The notes: generated by a model not told the origin, from the sequence alone. DNA of 64,000 nt from Streptantibioticus cattleyicolor NRRL 8057 = DSM 46488 (GCF_000240165.1 NC_017586.1:2418001-2482000), one strand, 5' to 3'; counted from the stretch's first letter, positions 53,767 to 62,114 are shown. Made by a program: numbers and translations.

Positions 53767-54897
53767 CTACCGCGCCCGGGCGGTCTGCCGGAACCGGGTC
53801 GTGCGGTGCACCGGATCGGTGTCGATCTTGGGGACGACGTGTTCGCCGATGAGCCGGATCGTGGTGAGCGTGTCCTGGTAGGGGACGCCGACGGGCAGCC
53901 CGAAGCAGAGCTGGTCGGCGCCGGCCGCCTCCCAGCGTTTGCACTGGGCGAGCACCTCGTCGGGGTCGCCGCAGATCAGCAGTTCCTCGGCGATGAGCAG
54001 GTCGATGAGTTCCGGGGTGTAGTCCGGGAGCAGTTCGGGCCAGCGCGGGATGCCGTCGGGGCGGGGGAAGGTGTCGTGGTAGCGGAAGAGCAGCGACTGG
54101 AGGTAGTTGAGGTTGCCCTCGACGGCGATGCGGCGGGCCTGTTCGCCCGTTTCGGCGCAGATGGCGGTGGTGGTGACCATGACGTTGTCGTTGACGTAGC
54201 CGCCGACCGGTTCGGCGTCGCGGACGGCGGTCTTGTAGGAGTCGACCACCCATTCCATGTCGGAGACCTTCTGGACGCTGAAGCCGAGCACCCCGAGGCC
54301 CTTGCGGGCGGCCATGGCGTAGGAGGCGGGGGAGCCGGCCGCGTACCACATGGCGGGGTGGGAGCCGCCGTACGGTTTGGGGAGGACCTTGCGCGGCGGC
54401 AGCGACCAGTGTTCGCCCTGGAAGCCGGGGTAGGTGTCGTTGAGCCACATGCGGGGGAACTCCGCGATGGTCTCCTCCCAGATGGCCTTGGTGTGGTTCA
54501 TGTCGGTGATGCCGGGGAGGAAGCCGAGGATCTCGTGGCTGCCGGCGCCGCGTCCGGTGCCGAACTCGAACCGGCCGCCGGTGAGGTGGTCGAGCATGGC
54601 GGCCTTCTCGGCGACCTTCACCGGGTGGTTGACCTGCGGCAGCGGGTTGAAGATGCCGGAGCCGAGGTGGATCCGGGATGTGGCGTGGGCCAGGTAGCCG
54701 AGGTAGACGTCGTTGGCGGACAGGTGGGAGTACTCCTCCAGGAAGTGGTGCTCGCTGGCCCAGGCGTACTTGAAGCCGCAGGCGTCGGCCTGGATCACGT
54801 ACTCGGTCTCCTCCAGCAGCGCGTGGTGTTCGGCCTCCGGGTCGGCCGAGGCCCGGTGCGCGGGCACATATCCCTGTACGAAGATCCCGAATTCCAC
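53767..54897 (-). CDS. LLM-class flavin/F420-dependent oxidoreductase (luciferase-like)
   Basis: This is a luciferase-like monooxygenase family protein of 376 residues, a TIM barrel using FMN or F420. It begins VEFGIFVQGYVPAHR and contains the conserved FKYAWASEHHFLEEY, RIHLGSGIFNP, HPVKVAEKAAMLDHLTGGR and GTGRGAGSHE. The GTG at 54897 is preferred because the family sequence starts there and GGGGG precedes it. An upstream GTG (54912) would add five residues but sits only four bases from an operator. Two CTGACGNNNCGTCAG sites lie in its 5' region, so repression by a dimeric regulator is likely. Substrate is unknown. It may act with the second LLM protein encoded upstream. Confidence 0.9.
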   Translation of the reverse strand: MEFGIFVQGYVPAHRASADPEAEHHALLEETEYVIQADACGFKYAWASEHHFLEEYSHLSANDVYLGYLAHATSRIHLGSGIFNPLPQVNHPVKVAEKAAMLDHLTGGRFEFGTGRGAGSHEILGFLPGITDMNHTKAIWEETIAEFPRMWLNDTYPGFQGEHWSLPPRKVLPKPYGGSHPAMWYAAGSPASYAMAARKGLGVLGFSVQKVSDMEWVVDSYKTAVRDAEPVGGYVNDNVMVTTTAICAETGEQARRIAVEGNLNYLQSLLFRYHDTFPRPDGIPRWPELLPDYTPELIDLLIAEELLICGDPDEVLAQCKRWEAAGADQLCFGLPVGVPYQDTLTTIRLIGEHVVPKIDTDPVHRTTRFRQTARAR

Positions 54898-54916
54898 GTC
54901 GGCCCCCAGCACATAT

Positions 54917-54931
54917 CTGACGGTACGTCAG
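54917..54931. promoter_or_regulatory. Palindromic operator, site 1 (CTGACG-GTA-CGTCAG)
   Basis: Perfect six-base inverted repeat with a three-base spacer, placed 5-20 bases upstream of the first LLM gene's start. It would overlap the promoter or ribosome access region. Four further copies occur in this half of the window. Confidence 0.8.
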
Positions 54932-54976
54932 TTCAATGAGTGCGACTGTCGCAGCAAGCGCCAAAGGCGTCAATAG

Positions 54977-54991
54977 CTGACGGAGCGTCAG
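54977..54991. promoter_or_regulatory. Palindromic operator, site 2 (CTGACG-GAG-CGTCAG)
   Basis: Second perfect copy, 45 bases upstream of site 1, in the 92-107 base gap between the two LLM genes. The paired sites suggest cooperative repression or a promoter between them. Confidence 0.8.
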
Positions 54992-55004
54992 CCCGGTCGG
55001 ACGG

Positions 55005-55961
55005 TCACCGCGCCGGGGCCTCGTCCAGCAGGGGCGCGACCTCGGAGGCGAAGGCGGCCATCTGGACGAGGAGTTCGCAGATGTCACGGCTGCGGAAGCG
55101 CACCTGGATCTGGCCGACGCCCATCGCGGGGTAGGCGCGCAGCGACTCGGCGAGGCGTTCGGGCGGGCCGGACAGGGTGCGGCGGCCGACGTGCCAGGCG
55201 GGGACGCCGACGTAGAGGGGCTCGGTGATGGCACCGATGTCCAGCGGCTCTCGGTCGCCGCGCAGCCGGCGCAGGGTGGCGATGTGCCCGGCCAGGGCGT
55301 CGCGCGGGTCGCCCTGCGGCAGCCAGCCGTCCCCGCGCCGGGCGGCCCGGCGCAGCGCGGCCGGCGAGGAGCCGCCCACCCACAGCGGCGGACGGGGCCG
55401 CTGGACGGGCCGGGGGCGCTGGCCCAGGTCCTGGAAGGCGAAGCGTTCGCCGCAGAAGTCGGGGAACTCCGCGTCGGTGCCGAGCGCCGACTTCAGCGCG
55501 TCGACGGTCTCGTCCAGCACGGCGCCGCGGCCGGTGAAGTCCGCGCCGAGCGCCGCGAACTCCTCGGGGACGTGGCCCGCCCCGACGCCCAGGATCAGCC
55601 GGCCGTCGCTGAGGTGGTCCACGGTGGCGTACTGCTTGGCGGTGATCAGCGGATGGCGCAGCGCGGCCACCGCCACGTGGCTGAGCAGCCGTATCCGGTC
55701 GGTGACGGCAGCCACGTAGGACAAGGTGGCCACCGGGTCGTACCAGGTGGTGCTCATGGTGTCGGCGAGCCGGCGGGGGACGGCCACGTGGTCGCAGCAG
55801 CCGAGGTAGAAGAAGCCGAGCCGGTCGGCGGCGCGGGCCACCGCCAGCAGGTCGCGTGGCCCGGCCTCGGTCTCCCACGGTTCGGCGTACAGCGTGCTGA
55901 GCGACTGCACCGGCAACTGCATGCCGTACACCAGCCGGTCCTGCGGCAGGACGCGCACCAT
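55005..55961 (-). CDS. LLM-class F420-dependent oxidoreductase
   Basis: This 318-residue luciferase-like barrel is of the F420-dependent subgroup. It starts near LVYGMQLPVQ and contains ARAADRLGFFYLGCCDHVAV, RIRLLSHVAVAALRHPL, ITAKQYATVDHLSDGRLILG and the glycine-rich GVGAGHVPEEFAALG. The substrate is not predictable. The start ATG at 55961 is 36 bases from a third copy of the palindromic operator. The gene is followed after 14 bases by operator site 2 and the other LLM gene, so the two may be partly co-transcribed yet separately controlled. Confidence 0.9.
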   Translation of the reverse strand: MVRVLPQDRLVYGMQLPVQSLSTLYAEPWETEAGPRDLLAVARAADRLGFFYLGCCDHVAVPRRLADTMSTTWYDPVATLSYVAAVTDRIRLLSHVAVAALRHPLITAKQYATVDHLSDGRLILGVGAGHVPEEFAALGADFTGRGAVLDETVDALKSALGTDAEFPDFCGERFAFQDLGQRPRPVQRPRPPLWVGGSSPAALRRAARRGDGWLPQGDPRDALAGHIATLRRLRGDREPLDIGAITEPLYVGVPAWHVGRRTLSGPPERLAESLRAYPAMGVGQIQVRFRSRDICELLVQMAAFASEVAPLLDEAPAR

Positions 55962-55997
55962 CGGGCCTCCCTGGGGCGGATGACCTCATGGTGGAGT

Positions 55998-56012
55998 CTG
56001 ACGCAGCGTCAT
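55998..56012. promoter_or_regulatory. Palindromic operator, site 3 (CTGACG-CAG-CGTCAT)
   Basis: Copy with one mismatch in the last base of the right arm, 36 bases upstream of the second LLM gene's ATG. Confidence 0.75.
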
Positions 56013-56036
56013 ACAAGGTGGCTGCCGGGCGGTGGC

Positions 56037-57254
56037 TCAGCCGGCCCACAGCCCGTCCGGGGTGAGCCCGAGCAGATCGACGGCGTTGCCGCGGACGACG
56101 CGTTCGACCACGTCGGGGGCGAGGTGGCCCATCTGCGCCTCGGCGATCTCCCGTGACCGCGGCCAGGTGGAGTCGGAGTGCGGGTAGTCGGTCTCGTACA
56201 GGACGTTGCCGACGCCGATGGCGTCCAGGTTGCGCAGCCCGAAGGCGTCGTCGAAGAAGCAGCCGTAGACGTGGTCGGCGAAGAGTTCGGAGGGCGGTCG
56301 GCGCACCTTCCCGGCCACCCCGGCCCAGCCCCGGTTCTCCCGCCAGACCGTATCGGCGCGCTCCAGGACGTACGGGATCCAGCCGATCTGGCCCTCGGCG
56401 TACATGATCCGCAGGGCGGGGAAGCGGTCGAGGACGCCGGACATCAGCCAGTCGACCAGGGAGAAGCAGCAGTTGGCGAAGGTGAGCGTGGAGCCGACGG
56501 CGGGCGGCGCGTCGGCGGAGGTGGACGGCATCTTCGAGGAGGAGCCGATGTGCATGGCGATCACCGTGCCGGTCTCGGCGCAGGCGGCCAGGAACGGGTC
56601 CCAGGCGCCGGTGTGCACCGACGGCAGCCCGAGGTGGGGCGGTATCTCGCTGAAGCAGACGGCCCGAACCCCGCGCGCGGCGTTGCGGCGCACCTCGGCC
56701 GCGGCGAGCCCGGCGTCCCACAGCGGGATCAGGGTGAGCGGGATGAGCCGGCCGCCCGCCTGCGGTCCGCACCACTCCTCGACCATCCAGTCGTTGTAGG
56801 CGCGCACGCACAGCAGCGCCAGTTCGCGGTCGCGGGCCTCGGTGAACGTCTGGCCGCAGAAGCGCGGGAAGGTGGGGAAGCAGAGCGCGGAGCGGACGTG
56901 GCCGGTGTCCATGTCCGCGAGGCGGTCGGGGACGCGGAAGGAGCCGGGGCGCATCTGGTCATAGGTGATGCCCTCCAGGCGGATCTCGTCGCGGTCGCAG
57001 CCGACGGCGGTGTCCAGGCGGGTCAGCGGCCGGCGCAGGTCCTCGTAGACCCACCAGTCGGCGAGCGGGCCGTCGCCCCCCGGCGTCCCCATCCGGGGGG
57101 CGAACCGGCCGCCGGTGAACGTCATCTCCTCGATCGGCGCCCGCACCACCCGCGGCCCGGCCTCCCGGTACCTGGCCGGAAGCCGGTCCTGCCAGACGTG
57201 TGCGGGTTCGACGGTGTGGTCGTCCACCGAAACGATCTGCGGAAACGTCTCCAT
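56037..57254 (-). CDS. Amidohydrolase family 2 protein
   Basis: This 405-residue metal-dependent hydrolase or decarboxylase belongs to the amidohydrolase-2 group (relatives include ACMSD-type decarboxylases). It begins IVSVDDHTVEPAHVW, where DxH replaces HxH as in many members. It contains CFPTFPRFCGQTF, AMHIGSSSKMPS with the metal-binding His, RIMYAEGQIGWIPYVLERAD and YETDYPHSDSTWP with the late Asp/His pair. Such proteins recur next to LLM oxidoreductases, acyl-CoA ligases and thiolases in actinobacterial steroid-like or aromatic degradation clusters, which fits the neighbours here. ATG 57254 lies 21 bases from operator site 4. Confidence 0.9.
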   Translation of the reverse strand: METFPQIVSVDDHTVEPAHVWQDRLPARYREAGPRVVRAPIEEMTFTGGRFAPRMGTPGGDGPLADWWVYEDLRRPLTRLDTAVGCDRDEIRLEGITYDQMRPGSFRVPDRLADMDTGHVRSALCFPTFPRFCGQTFTEARDRELALLCVRAYNDWMVEEWCGPQAGGRLIPLTLIPLWDAGLAAAEVRRNAARGVRAVCFSEIPPHLGLPSVHTGAWDPFLAACAETGTVIAMHIGSSSKMPSTSADAPPAVGSTLTFANCCFSLVDWLMSGVLDRFPALRIMYAEGQIGWIPYVLERADTVWRENRGWAGVAGKVRRPPSELFADHVYGCFFDDAFGLRNLDAIGVGNVLYETDYPHSDSTWPRSREIAEAQMGHLAPDVVERVVRGNAVDLLGLTPDGLWAG

Positions 57255-57275
57255 GGCTCCACGGTACGCCCAGAT

Positions 57276-57290
57276 CTGACGTACCGTCAG
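57276..57290. promoter_or_regulatory. Palindromic operator, site 4 (CTGACG-TAC-CGTCAG)
   Basis: Perfect copy, 21 bases upstream of the amidohydrolase-2 start and overlapping the stop codon of the upstream acyl-AMP ligase-like gene. Confidence 0.8.
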
Positions 57291-58171
57291 CTCTCGTGGC
57301 CGTCGCGGTCGCGGGAGGACTCCCACACCGCGCGGCCCTCGTGGACCGGGAGCAGCAGCCGCCACACCGCGTCGTCCATGCCGTGCACCGAGGCGATCCA
57401 CCCCAGGTCGGCGTCGGGCACCCCGATACGGCAGGCGTCGTGGAGTTCCTGGAGGACGCCGAGCAGGTCGCCGTGGCTGAACGCGGGCTCCATCCGGCCG
57501 CCGCCCCGGTCGCCGGGCGGGCCGGGGACGAAGCGGCGGTACGCCTCCGCGTCGCGCAGCACGCCGACCGGCCGCCAGCCCGCCGCGAGCCGGCGCACCG
57601 GGGTTCCGGCCACCAGGTCGCCGTCGGCCTCCAGCACGGGCACCCGGTCCCGGTCCACCGGAAGCGCCGACCACCCGTCGCCGGCGGTGAGGACGGCCGC
57701 CGGGGCGACCCGGTCGACGGCGGCGACGATGCCGTCCCGTACGTTTTCGGCCAGCCGGCGACCGCCCGCGCCCCGGCCGCGGGGTGGCGCCGGCTCCGCC
57801 GCGGGCGGCAGATACGGCACCGCGACCATGCCGGCGTACAGGCAGCCGTAGAACGCCCCGGCCAGATCGGGTCCTTGGCGGTAGGCGAGAATCACCCGGC
57901 TGCCCGGCGGCAGGACGCCGCCGAGGCCGGCCGCCACCGCGCGGGCGCGGCGGTCGAGTTCGGCGTAGGTACAGGCCGCGGTGGCCGCGAACGGGGCGCC
58001 GGGCAGCGCGCCGTACGGTACGCCGTGCGGCAGCCGGGCGGCCCTGATCCGCAGCGTCCGCCCCGGAGTGGCCCCTGTCACCACCGCGTTCGTCCTCGCT
58101 TCCGGCGGCACCTCGACCGGACTTCGCAGCACCGACAGACGAGGCTTCGGCGGCGTACACCAGGAGCACAT
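57287..58171 (-). CDS. Short, degenerate fatty acyl-AMP ligase-like protein
   Basis: These 294 residues match the N-terminal half of fatty acyl-AMP ligases. Visible segments are CTYAELDRRARAVAAGL, GSRVILAYRQGPDLAGAFYG and CLYAGMVAVPYLPP. The ATP-binding signature that should be TSGSTGxPKG is not recognisable; the corresponding stretch reads FVPGPPGDRGGGRMEP. The protein stops about where a full enzyme (near 580 residues) would be half finished, shortly after VHGMDDAVWRLLLPVHEG. Adenylation activity is therefore doubtful. It may be a decayed gene or a non-catalytic relative. The ATG at 58171 has GGAG five bases upstream and is preferred over one 36 bases further out. Its 5' region is shared with the divergent SARP gene. 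Confidence 0.7.
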   Translation of the reverse strand: MCSWCTPPKPRLSVLRSPVEVPPEARTNAVVTGATPGRTLRIRAARLPHGVPYGALPGAPFAATAACTYAELDRRARAVAAGLGGVLPPGSRVILAYRQGPDLAGAFYGCLYAGMVAVPYLPPAAEPAPPRGRGAGGRRLAENVRDGIVAAVDRVAPAAVLTAGDGWSALPVDRDRVPVLEADGDLVAGTPVRRLAAGWRPVGVLRDAEAYRRFVPGPPGDRGGGRMEPAFSHGDLLGVLQELHDACRIGVPDADLGWIASVHGMDDAVWRLLLPVHEGRAVWESSRDRDGHES

Positions 58172-58211
58172 GACAGCTCCGTCACTCCTCTCCCTCATGG
58201 GCGACACAGAC

Positions 58212-58226
58212 GGAATCTCAAATTCC
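58212..58226. promoter_or_regulatory. Perfect dyad in the AT-rich promoter region of the SARP gene
   Basis: GGAAT-CTCAA-ATTCC is an exact inverted repeat in the only AT-rich patch between the divergent acyl-AMP ligase-like and SARP genes. It is a candidate regulator site. Confidence 0.4.
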
Positions 58227-58400
58227 GATCAATTAGCGTTGAATGGCCTACAACCGCCCGCCAGGGCGTGACCGAGCCCGGTACGACAGGGCAGACTGGC
58301 CGTCACGCGGCTGTACTCATCACACGCGGAGATGGTCCCGGCTCGCGATGAACGATCGATATACGGCCTGTCGCGACCGGCGCGGAATGGGAGTCTCGTG

Positions 58401-61340
58401 ATGGATCGCGGAACGGGGCCGGGATTGCGCTTCGCGCTGCTCGGTCCGGTACGAGCTTGGCACGGCGACGAGCCGCTGCCACCCGGTTCACCGCAGCAAC
58501 GCGCCCTGCTCGCCGCGCTCCTGCTGCGAGGCGGCCGGACCGCGACGGCCGACGAACTGATCGACGCGCTGTGGGGCGAGGAGCCCCCGGACAGCGCGCT
58601 GGCCGCGCTGCGCACCTACGCCTTCCGGCTGCGCAAGATCCTCGGACCGCAGGCGCTGGTCTCCGAGGCCGGCGGCTACGCGCTGCGGGCCGCGCCGGGC
58701 AGCCTGGACACCGCGGTGGCCGAGGGGTACGCCGCCGAGGCGGAGAAGGCCAGAGCCGGCGGGGATCCGGCGCGGGCCCGGGAGCTGCTGGCCGACGCCC
58801 TCGGGCTGTTCGAGGGCGAACCGCTGGCCGGTCTGCCCGGCCCGTACGCCGAGACCCAGCGCACCCGCCTGTCCGAGTGGCGCCTGACGCTGCTGGAGAC
58901 CCGTCTCGAACTCGACCTGGAGCTGTCCTGCCACGCGGAGGCGGTCTCCGAGCTGACCGCGCTCTCCGCCGAGCACCCACTGCGCGAAGGGCTGCGGGCG
59001 CTGCTGATGCTGGCGCTGTACCGGGCCGGACGCCAGGCCGAGGCGCTGGGCGTCTACGCCGACACCCGGCGGCTGCTCGCCGAGGAGCTGGGGGTCGACC
59101 CCGGCCCCCAGCTCACCGAACTGCACCAGCGCATCCTGGAGGCCGATCCGGAGCTGGCCGCTCCGCCCGCCCTGGCCGGGGACCGCGCCTCGGCCCCGGC
59201 GGTCCCGGTCCGCCCGGCCCAACTCCCGGCCGCCGTATCCGACTTCACCGGGCGTGACGCCTTCGTCCGGGAACTCGTGGCGGAGCTTGCCGCGACGGAA
59301 CGGGGTGTCATGGCCCTGTCCGCCGTGGCCGGGATCGGGGGCGTCGGCAAGACCACGCTCGCCGTCCATGTCGCCCACGCCGCCCGCAGCACCTTCCCCG
59401 ACGGCCAGCTCTACGTCGACCTCCAGGGCCAGGGCGCCCGGCCGGCCGAACCGGAGACCGTGCTCGCCTCCTTCCTGCGCTCGCTGGGCACACCGGATGC
59501 GGCCATCCCGGACGGGCTGGAGGACCGCGCCGCGCTCTACCGCTCCGTCCTCGACGGCCGCCGCGTGCTCGCCCTGCTGGACAACGCCCGCGACGCGGCC
59601 CAGGTGCGCCCGCTGCTCCCCGGCACCCCCGGCAGCGCGGTGCTGATCACCAGCCGGGTGCGGATGGTGGACCTGGCCGGGGCCCACCTGGTCGACCTGG
59701 ACGTGATGAGCCCCGAGGAGGCGCTCCAGCTCTTCACCAAGATCGTCGGCAGGGAACGGGTGCTGGCCGAACGGCAGGCGGCGCTGGACGTGGTGGCCGC
59801 CTGCGGGTTCCTGCCGCTGGCCATCCGGATCGCCGCCGCCCGGCTGGCCACCCGGCGCACCTGGACGGTCTCGGTGCTCGCCCGCAAGCTCAGCGACGAA
59901 CGGCGCCGGCTGGACGAGCTGAAGGCCGGCGACCTCGCCGTCGAGGCCACCTTCGAACTGGGCTACAGCCACCTGGGCCCGGCCCAGGCCCGCGCCTTCC
60001 GGCTGCTCGCCCTCCCCGACGGCCCCGACATCTCGCTCACCGCCGCCGCTGCCGTCCTCGACCTCGATCCGTACGAGACCGAGAACCTGCTGGAGTCGCT
60101 GGTCGACATCAGCCTGCTGGAGTCCGCGGCCCCGGCCCGCTACCGCTTCCACGACCTGCTCCGCCTCTACGCCCGCGAGTGCGCCGAACGCGACGAGTCC
60201 GCCGCCGACCGCGAGGCGGCCCTGTCCCGCCTGCTCGACTTCTACCTCTCCTCCGCCGCCCGCGCCTACGGCCTGGAGAACCCCGGCGACCGCGCCCTGG
60301 ACCACCTCGCCCCCACCACCCGCCCCGGCCTCACCTTCCACGACCGCACCGAGGCCCTGGAATGGCTCTTCGAAGAAGCCCCCGGCCTCCTGGCCGGCGT
60401 CCAGCAGGTGACGAGGCAGGGCTGCCCGGACGCCCTGCGGCGCGCGGTGGACCTGCTCTTCGCGTGCCAGGACCTGATGGAGTCGGGGGTGTACGCCCAC
60501 GAATACGGCCATGCGACCCGGTCGCTGGTGGCCGCCGCCGCGGCCTGCGACGAGACGCTGGTGGAGGGGCGGGCCCGGGTCCTGCTGGGGCGCATCCTGA
60601 GCTGGTCCAGCAACCGCTTCTTCGACGCGGACCAGGAGGCCAAGCACGCCCATGTCCTGGGCCTCGCCGCCAAGGACGCGCTGACCTGCAGCTACGCGCC
60701 CAACCTGCGCGGTCTCATCGCCGCCGACCAGCGGCGCTTCGAGGAGTGCGCCGCGTACTACGAGCACGCCCTGGAGGCGTTCCGGCTCGACGGCAACCGG
60801 CACGGCGAGGCGGCCGTGCTGCGCAACCTCTCCTCGGTCTTCATCGAACTGGGCGACCGCAAGGGCGCGTTGGCGGTCGCCGAGGAGTCGGTGGCGCTCA
60901 ACCAGGCCCTGGGGTCCGGCTTCCGGCTCGGCAACGCGCTCTACAAGCTCGGGCTGGCACTCGCCGCCAACGACAGACTGGACGAGGCGTTGCTGCGGCT
61001 GTCGGAGGCGCGTTCGGCCTACCAGGAGTCGCGGCAAGGGCTCTGGGAGGGCATGACCCTCTTCCGGATGGCCGAGGTGCACATGACGGCGGGCCGCCAC
61101 CGCCAGGCCGCCTCCCTCGCCGACCAGGCGCTCGCCCTGATGAGCGACGACAGCGGTGAGCGGCGCAAGGCCAACGTCCTGACCCTGCTGGGCCAGGCCC
61201 TGGTCGCCAGCGGCAACTTCGACCGCGCACGCGCCTGCTGGCGGGACGCGCTGGCCATCTACACCAACCTCGAGTGTGGCGAGGCGGCCGACGTACGGGC
61301 GCTCCTCGGCGAGGCGCCGAACCCGGCCGTGGCCGGCTGA
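58401..61340 (+). CDS. SARP-family regulator with NB-ARC and TPR domains (AfsR-like)
   Basis: This 979-residue transcriptional activator has the AfsR layout. A winged-helix DNA-binding domain spans about 8-95 (LRFALLGPVRAW, then TADELIDALWGEEPPDSALA). A bacterial activator domain spans about 100-245 (RLLAEELGVDPGPQL). An NB-ARC ATPase has Walker A GIGGVGKTT near 309-317 and ALLDNARDAAQVRPLLPG, with ITSRVRM after it. TPR-like repeats run from about 680 to 960. AfsR integrates phosphorylation or nucleotide signals to switch on antibiotic regulators. The length is close to AfsR, but the target here is unknown. The ATG at 58401 is chosen because GGGAG lies seven bases before it and the family sequence begins at once. 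Two small peptide genes follow downstream, in the position where afsS follows afsR. Confidence 0.92.
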   Translation: MDRGTGPGLRFALLGPVRAWHGDEPLPPGSPQQRALLAALLLRGGRTATADELIDALWGEEPPDSALAALRTYAFRLRKILGPQALVSEAGGYALRAAPGSLDTAVAEGYAAEAEKARAGGDPARARELLADALGLFEGEPLAGLPGPYAETQRTRLSEWRLTLLETRLELDLELSCHAEAVSELTALSAEHPLREGLRALLMLALYRAGRQAEALGVYADTRRLLAEELGVDPGPQLTELHQRILEADPELAAPPALAGDRASAPAVPVRPAQLPAAVSDFTGRDAFVRELVAELAATERGVMALSAVAGIGGVGKTTLAVHVAHAARSTFPDGQLYVDLQGQGARPAEPETVLASFLRSLGTPDAAIPDGLEDRAALYRSVLDGRRVLALLDNARDAAQVRPLLPGTPGSAVLITSRVRMVDLAGAHLVDLDVMSPEEALQLFTKIVGRERVLAERQAALDVVAACGFLPLAIRIAAARLATRRTWTVSVLARKLSDERRRLDELKAGDLAVEATFELGYSHLGPAQARAFRLLALPDGPDISLTAAAAVLDLDPYETENLLESLVDISLLESAAPARYRFHDLLRLYARECAERDESAADREAALSRLLDFYLSSAARAYGLENPGDRALDHLAPTTRPGLTFHDRTEALEWLFEEAPGLLAGVQQVTRQGCPDALRRAVDLLFACQDLMESGVYAHEYGHATRSLVAAAAACDETLVEGRARVLLGRILSWSSNRFFDADQEAKHAHVLGLAAKDALTCSYAPNLRGLIAADQRRFEECAAYYEHALEAFRLDGNRHGEAAVLRNLSSVFIELGDRKGALAVAEESVALNQALGSGFRLGNALYKLGLALAANDRLDEALLRLSEARSAYQESRQGLWEGMTLFRMAEVHMTAGRHRQAASLADQALALMSDDSGERRKANVLTLLGQALVASGNFDRARACWRDALAIYTNLECGEAADVRALLGEAPNPAVAG

Positions 61341-61513
61341 CCCGCTCGTCCCACCGGAAAACCGCAGGCCACAGCGGTAACCGACCGCGTTTATCGGTTG
61401 CTTATCCGCGGATGCCAGGATTCCATCACAACGAGCCGCCCGCCTGGTGACGCACGGGGGTCGCCACCAGGCGGGCACCACACTCGGAAGCGACACCCAA
61501 CGGGAGAACTCGC

Positions 61514-61708
61514 ATGACCACAAACCTTCCCGGACCGGGCATCAAGCGCCCGGACCCCGGCATCGGTACGGCGACCGGCACGGGGGACATCAAGGACATC
61601 CAAGCCGTCCTTGACGAGCAGGAGCCGTTGCAGGTCAGCGACGAAGGGAACCCGCTGCCCAAGGGCGGCAAGCCGATCATCAAGCCCGACAACTGGTCGA
61701 ATCCGTGA
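61514..61708 (+). CDS. Small peptide 1, C-terminal PDNWSNP motif
   Basis: This 64-residue peptide has no signal sequence. It is polar, Pro/Gly-rich at both ends, acidic in the middle (DIKDIQAVLDEQEPLQVSDE) and ends GGKPIIKPDNWSNP. ATG 61514 has GGGAG seven bases upstream, and coding is supported by this site and by the motif it shares with peptide 2 (PDNW-x-NP). A Gly-Gly pair at 51-52 followed by a twelve-residue tail resembles a leader-core boundary, so a ribosomally made peptide or signal is possible. No modifying enzyme or peptidase transporter is adjacent. It lies 173 bases after the SARP gene and is unlike AfsS in sequence as far as I recall that family. Confidence 0.65.
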   Translation: MTTNLPGPGIKRPDPGIGTATGTGDIKDIQAVLDEQEPLQVSDEGNPLPKGGKPIIKPDNWSNP

Positions 61709-61729
61709 CGGTTCCCACCCGCTGGGAAC

Positions 61730-61774
61730 GGGGGTAACGGGGGAATTACGGGGGAAACGGGGAAAACCGGGGGG
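61730..61774 (+). other. G-quadruplex-prone tract between the two peptide genes
   Basis: Five runs of four to six G (61730-61734, 61739-61743, 61750-61754, 61759-61762, 61769-61774) are separated by four- to six-base AT-rich linkers. They lie on the sense strand, 22 bases after the stop of peptide 1, and would appear in the mRNA. Confidence 0.55.
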
Positions 61775-61855
61775 TTTCCCCGTGGGGGTTGCCCCGGGGT
61801 CACCCGGGGACGCCCTGACGGCGTCTCGCACAGGGCACCACAGCAATGGCGGAAG

Positions 61856-61893
61856 GCCGACCGTGGCGCGGAGGGGGCGCCACGGTCGGCTTT
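61856..61893 (+). terminator. Intrinsic terminator or attenuator upstream of peptide 2
   Basis: Perfect 14-base arms GCCGACCGTGGCGC (61856-61869) and GCGCCACGGTCGGC (61877-61890) with a seven-base loop and TTT after them. It sits only 49 bases before the ATG of peptide 2, so it either ends peptide 1 transcripts or controls read-through into peptide 2. Confidence 0.85.
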
Positions 61894-61941
61894 CTGCCGT
61901 CCCCGGGCCCCATTCATCAACGACAGGAACTGGAGCAGCAC

Positions 61942-62094
61942 ATGAAGGTGATACGCAGAGCCGTCGTCGCGGTGGCGGGTGTCGCCGCGGCGCTCGCGGC
62001 GGTACTGGCGCCCGCGGCCGTCGCGAGCGCCAACACTCCGGACAACTGGGGGAACCCGGGCTACGTCCAGCCCGCCAACTGGAGCACCACGTAA
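61942..62094 (+). CDS. Small secreted peptide 2 with PDNWGNP and PANW motifs
   Basis: This 50-residue precursor has a clear Sec signal peptide: positive MKVIRRA, a hydrophobic core of about 18 residues, and an ASA cleavage site at 28-30. The mature part would be about 20 residues, starting NTPDNWGNPG and containing a second, shorter PANW repeat. ATG 61942 has GGAG seven bases upstream. The PDNW-x-NP motif is shared with the leaderless peptide 1 encoded upstream. Roles as an extracellular signal, a surface peptide or the ligand of a receptor are open. I know of no described family with this motif. Confidence 0.75.
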   Translation: MKVIRRAVVAVAGVAAALAAVLAPAAVASANTPDNWGNPGYVQPANWSTT

Positions 62095-62114
62095 GCCTTC
62101 CGGCGGTTACCCAA

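Noticed and set aside
61514-61708. Peptide 1 as an AfsS homologue because it follows an AfsR-like gene
   Set aside because: The position and size match, but as far as I recall AfsS has repeated Pro-rich TPG/PAPP-type units and not a PDNW tail. I see no such repeats here.
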